The notes beneath the pieces are model-generated. The model searched no databases and was not told the DNA's origin. It saw nothing but the letters and a program-made list of their open reading frames with translations. The translations under genes and the position numbers were made by a program. Below, in pieces: positions 61,126 to 64,000 of a stretch of DNA of 64,000 nt (the stretch's first letter is position 1; every line of letters begins with the position of its first letter). The DNA comes from Atriophallophorus winterbourni (Eukaryota; Platyhelminthes; Trematoda; Plagiorchiida; Microphallidae), in contig JACCGJ010013492.1 in NCBI GenBank assembly GCA_013407085.1, positions 30,111 through 94,110 of the forward strand, written 5' to 3'.

Positions 61126-61131
61126 TTTATT
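61126..61131 (-). promoter_or_regulatory. Polyadenylation signal of RPS2
   Basis: Minus-strand AATAAA begins only about five bases after the RPS2 stop codon (61137-61139), implying a very short 3' UTR. No second consensus hexamer closer to a better distance was noticed. Confidence 0.55.
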
Positions 61132-61136
61132 ACAAA

Positions 61137-61956
61137 TTATGCGACCTTCGTTGCTTTGCTCAGGTAATCAGCATGTTCCACAAACAAATGTTTAGCGGCA
61201 CAGGTAACATTCCACAAATCCGGTGTAAGATATTCATACGTCTTTCGGATAGCAGCATACGTTGCTTTCGCTGAAGAATATGAAATTAGAAATGTATAAC
61301 TTACCGAAGTTTCCTAACGTTGATGTTTGACCTCTCGAGCTGGTATAAACATCTTCAATACCAGCCATATGTAAAAGCTTTTTGGGAACCGGTGCACCAA
61401 CAATACCAGTTCCACGAGGAGCTGGAATAAGCCGTACGGTAACCGAACCACATTTTCCTGTAACTTTGCACGGAACCGTGTGTGGTTTTCCGATTTGATT
61501 ACCCCAATAACCTTTTCGGACTGGAACAATTGATAGTTTTGCTTGTATTATAGCACCACGAATAGCCGTTGCAACTTCTTTCGCGCACTTGACTCCAAGT
61601 CCCACGTGACAATTTTGGTCACCCATTGCGACGATTGCCTTGAATCGAGTACGCTGTCCGGCACATGTCTGTTTCTGGACAGGTATAATTTTTAATACTT
61701 CGTCATGGAGGGTACTTCCGAGAATGCAATCAATAATTTCGTGCTCTTTGATTGGGAGACTGAACATATAGATTTCCTCGAGTGTGGTAATTTTTTTATC
61801 CGCAACTAGACGACCAAGCTTAGTCACGGGATTCCATTCTTTAGTTGTACCACCATCACCACGCCCACGTCCACGACCGCGCCCTCTTCCTCGACCACGG
61901 CCTCTACCTCCAAAACTACCTCTAAAACCACCACGAGATGCAGGAGCAGCTTCCAT
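61137..61956 (-). CDS. RPS2: 40S ribosomal protein S2 (uS5), complete, two exons
   Basis: Structural protein of the small ribosomal subunit at the decoding/mRNA entry region. Exon 1 is 61305-61956 and exon 2 is 61137-61270, with a 34-nt GT-AG intron; together 261 residues (human protein 293, mainly a shorter N-terminus and tail). Residues 18-32 are an RG-repeat tail. Then comes the S5 N-terminal domain: [49 protein letters not shown]. The C-terminal domain has [28 protein letters not shown] and [14 protein letters not shown]. Exon 2 supplies [16 protein letters not shown] and the end LSKATKVA. The ATG at 61956 follows an AT-rich leader. The frame read through the intron gives a false C-terminus. 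No breaks seen, so it is presumably functional. Confidence 0.96.
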
Positions 61957-62699
61957 TTATTTAACTTTCAACTCGCAGCGCCTGAATTCAAAATATGAGG
62001 TCGATCAATACAATTATTTAAACAACCTTGATATAATATTTTACCATGAAACACAACAGTGCCTTGGTAAAGAGATAATTTTAAAAGTACGAAAAATATT
62101 CAGTGAACATTCATGTTGGCCTTCTTGGGTAGATGTCGAGCATTTATTTACATAATAATCGCATGAATTTCTTTCGTGTTCCACATATTTTCGAAAAAGT
62201 AGAAGACTCATGTGATATCACATAGAACTTTTTATTGATGGTTATTTGTGAGTAACATTTTCAGGAATTAAAATGAATGTTTAGCTGTGAATAAAACCGC
62301 TAGCCATGTTTGCAGCTTAATATTCAATTACTTTGATCTTAGAAGGAACAAATAATAATAAAACCCAATCGGTTTCCTAGTATTTTACAAAATAAGAGTA
62401 ATTGTGTAAAACTGAAATTAGGTGAATTTTTAATATGTTCAAATTAGTATCTCATGAATTATGACTCCTATATTCAATGGTCAATAGTCAATTAAATAGT
62501 GTGCAAAGGGAGCGACAAGATTAAAAAGATAACCACAGGATATTATACACAGATATTCGAGAGTTTGAGTGATTAGTTAAGGTTAACATTAATGTTAAGG
62601 AAAACGTGGATCGTTCCGATTAAGAGCAGAGCGTACGATGAAAAACGGGAAAAATACAGTATCATGGAGCATAGAAAGTTATGGTATTTCAAACGATAT
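61957..62699. other. RPS2 upstream region, no gene seen
   Basis: Should hold the RPS2 promoter. A scrap at about 62.10-62.16 kb (TGGCCTTCTTGGGTAGATGTCGAGC) resembles the 3' end of the LINE family at 62.7 kb. The rest is AT-rich and unassigned. Confidence 0.35.
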
Positions 62700-63990
62700 G
62701 ACGTAAAGTTGTTGACCTCCGTCGGTCGATGTCGACCATGGATGTACATCACATCGCATGAATTTCATGTTTTGCAACTTTTTGAATGACTAAACAGTCG
62801 GATTCGGGAGGAACAATCTCTCCCGCAGCGCTTGCAACGATAGTCAGAACTCTGTTGTATTGCATCAGTTGCACGCCGGCGGCGTGATCTGTGTTCAGCA
62901 GCCAGGAGCTTTATTTGCTCCTCCCCGGCTTGCAGTCGACGCTTTACACAATGCCTCCAAAGTGAGCGGTCAAGAGCAAGTTCTTCCCAGCTTGCGGGGT
63001 CAATGTCAAGAGCTTTCATATCTCTTTGGCAAACATCTTTGTACCGCAAGTGCGGTCTGCCCAATGGTCGACTTCCTAATTGCAACCTTAGAATCTTTCT
63101 GAATACACCATTTTCAATTCTATAGACATGACCAAGTCACCGCAGGCGGCGCTGACCTAATAGGTGGAACATGCTCTGTGGACTAGCTTTTGAAAGCACT
63201 CCAGCGTTAGTCACTCTGTCCATCCACGATATGTTCAAGATACGACGGATGCTTCGTAGATGGAAAGCATTCAGCTTCCGTTCGTGTCTTGCGTGGGTGG
63301 TCCAGGTTTCACTGCCGTATAGTAAAGCATTTAGAACGCACGCGCTGTATACCATCATCTTTGTCTTTACAGTCAGCTTGCGGTTACCCCAAACACGAGA
63401 GTTCAATCGAGACAGAATGACAGCTGCTCTGCCAATCCGCCTATCAATCTCCGTGTTTAGCGAGAGGTTATCCGCAATGGTTGAACCAAGGTTTGTGAAC
63501 TGATATACTGATTCAATCTGACAGTTTCCAACAGTGATGATGGGAGGCGATACAGTACCTTGGCTAAGGATTTGGTCTGTCCTGCTGATTGGTAGACAAA
63601 GTCTTCCCTTGCATGCCGACGAAAAACCAGTCCATTAGAGACTGAAGGCTTGCTCCTCGGGGCGTGAGCCAATTAATAGGCTGCATCGTCGGCAAACAGC
63701 AGGTCACGGATTAGCAAGTTCGTGCCTTGGGTTTGTGCTCTCACCGGTTTTTTTAGGTTTGAAAAGCTTGCCATCATTTCGCGTGCGTAGAAATACTTGG
63801 GTTCTCGTCACTGAAAGCGTACTTCAGGAAGCAGAGCAAAGAAAAACGCCGAAACAGCGTGGGAGCCAGAACACACCCTGTTTGACCGCCTCGGAGAAGT
63901 TTCAAAAGACTTTGAGCTGAAAACGTTCAAAACGGACTGAGGCCTTCATGCATGAGTGGAGAAAAAAGAAAGAGCTTTAGAAAGTCTTGG
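62700..63990 (-). mobile_element. LINE, RT C-terminal half with zinc-finger end
   Basis: Minus strand: post-RT segment NSRVWGNRKLTVKTKMMVYS, LLYGSETWTTHARHERKLN, HLRSIRRILNISWMDRV (63406-63137), then GRPHLRYKDVCQRDMKALDI and the terminal finger YRCKRCGRDCSSRIRLFSH (63085-62765). Upstream parts (63.4-63.9 kb) hold decayed RT. It is probably cut by the right edge. A related fragment lies at 46.93-47.39 kb. Confidence 0.65.
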
Positions 63991-64000
63991 TGGGCAGCCT

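Noticed and set aside
61314..61529. 71-codon minus frame and the 123-codon plus frame at 61784-62155 over RPS2
   Set aside because: Both are shadows of the RPS2 gene; the plus frame reads the RG repeat backwards as Pro-Arg.
1..64000. CRISPR array, bacterial operons, tRNA or rRNA genes
   Set aside because: Spliced genes and retroelements show a eukaryotic genome. Short tandem units are ribozyme repeats and do not form arrays with spacers. No tRNA cloverleaf or rRNA block was recognised by eye.

Overview
This window looks like a piece of an AT-rich flatworm genome, most probably a digenean trematode. Evidence: spliced animal genes, very short introns (28 to 34 nt) in two of three genes, and a dense load of CR1-like and RTE-like LINEs, Ty3/Gypsy, BEL/Pao and Penelope-like elements. 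It also carries short repeats that encode hammerhead ribozymes, a combination known from schistosomes and their relatives. I cannot name the species from the sequence alone.

Three host genes can be supported. (1) Positions 1241-10408, minus strand: the first six coding exons of a vesicular monoamine transporter (SLC18/VMAT type). It runs off the left edge, so only about 326 N-terminal residues are present. (2) Positions 44216-45245, plus strand: a CDK-family kinase in seven short exons. It has an unusual cyclin-binding helix (PASTMRE), a cysteine in place of the T-loop threonine, and no recognisable end to the C-lobe. (3) Positions 61137-61956, minus strand: a complete two-exon gene for ribosomal protein uS5 (RPS2). 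They show no shared pathway and sit as islands among mobile DNA.

Layout. 1-10.4 kb: VMAT exons; introns hold ribozyme repeats, a CR1-like tail and a Penelope-like remnant. 10.7-13.8 kb: decayed Gypsy element with LTRs, one split by a ribozyme-repeat insertion. 13.8-25 kb: mostly unrecognised AT-rich DNA with LINE tails, ribozyme repeats, a short LTR-like pair and a Gypsy integrase scrap. 25-35.2 kb: nested LINE fragments. 35.3-40.8 kb: a BEL/Pao element with both LTRs and a 5-bp target duplication, inserted in another repeat. 42.2-42.9 kb: a tandem dimer plus an inverted copy of a second ribozyme repeat, including the best-preserved hammerhead. 44.2-45.2 kb: the kinase. 46.9-50.5 kb: LINE 3' ends. 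50.6-52.6 kb: two Penelope-like fragments head to head. 56.8-59.5 kb: an endonuclease/RT LINE. 61-62 kb: RPS2. 62.7-64 kb: another LINE.

The most interesting signal is the ribozyme-bearing repeats. Two families (units about 230 and 307 bp) carry the hammerhead core (CTGANGA, stem II, GAAA, a loopless CCGG stem III, cleavage triplet GTC), occur as partial tandem dimers, and sit in host introns, once on the sense strand of VMAT. One insertion has a 13-bp target duplication and a visible empty site. They resemble the small circular-RNA retrozymes and Sm-alpha-like repeats of metazoans.
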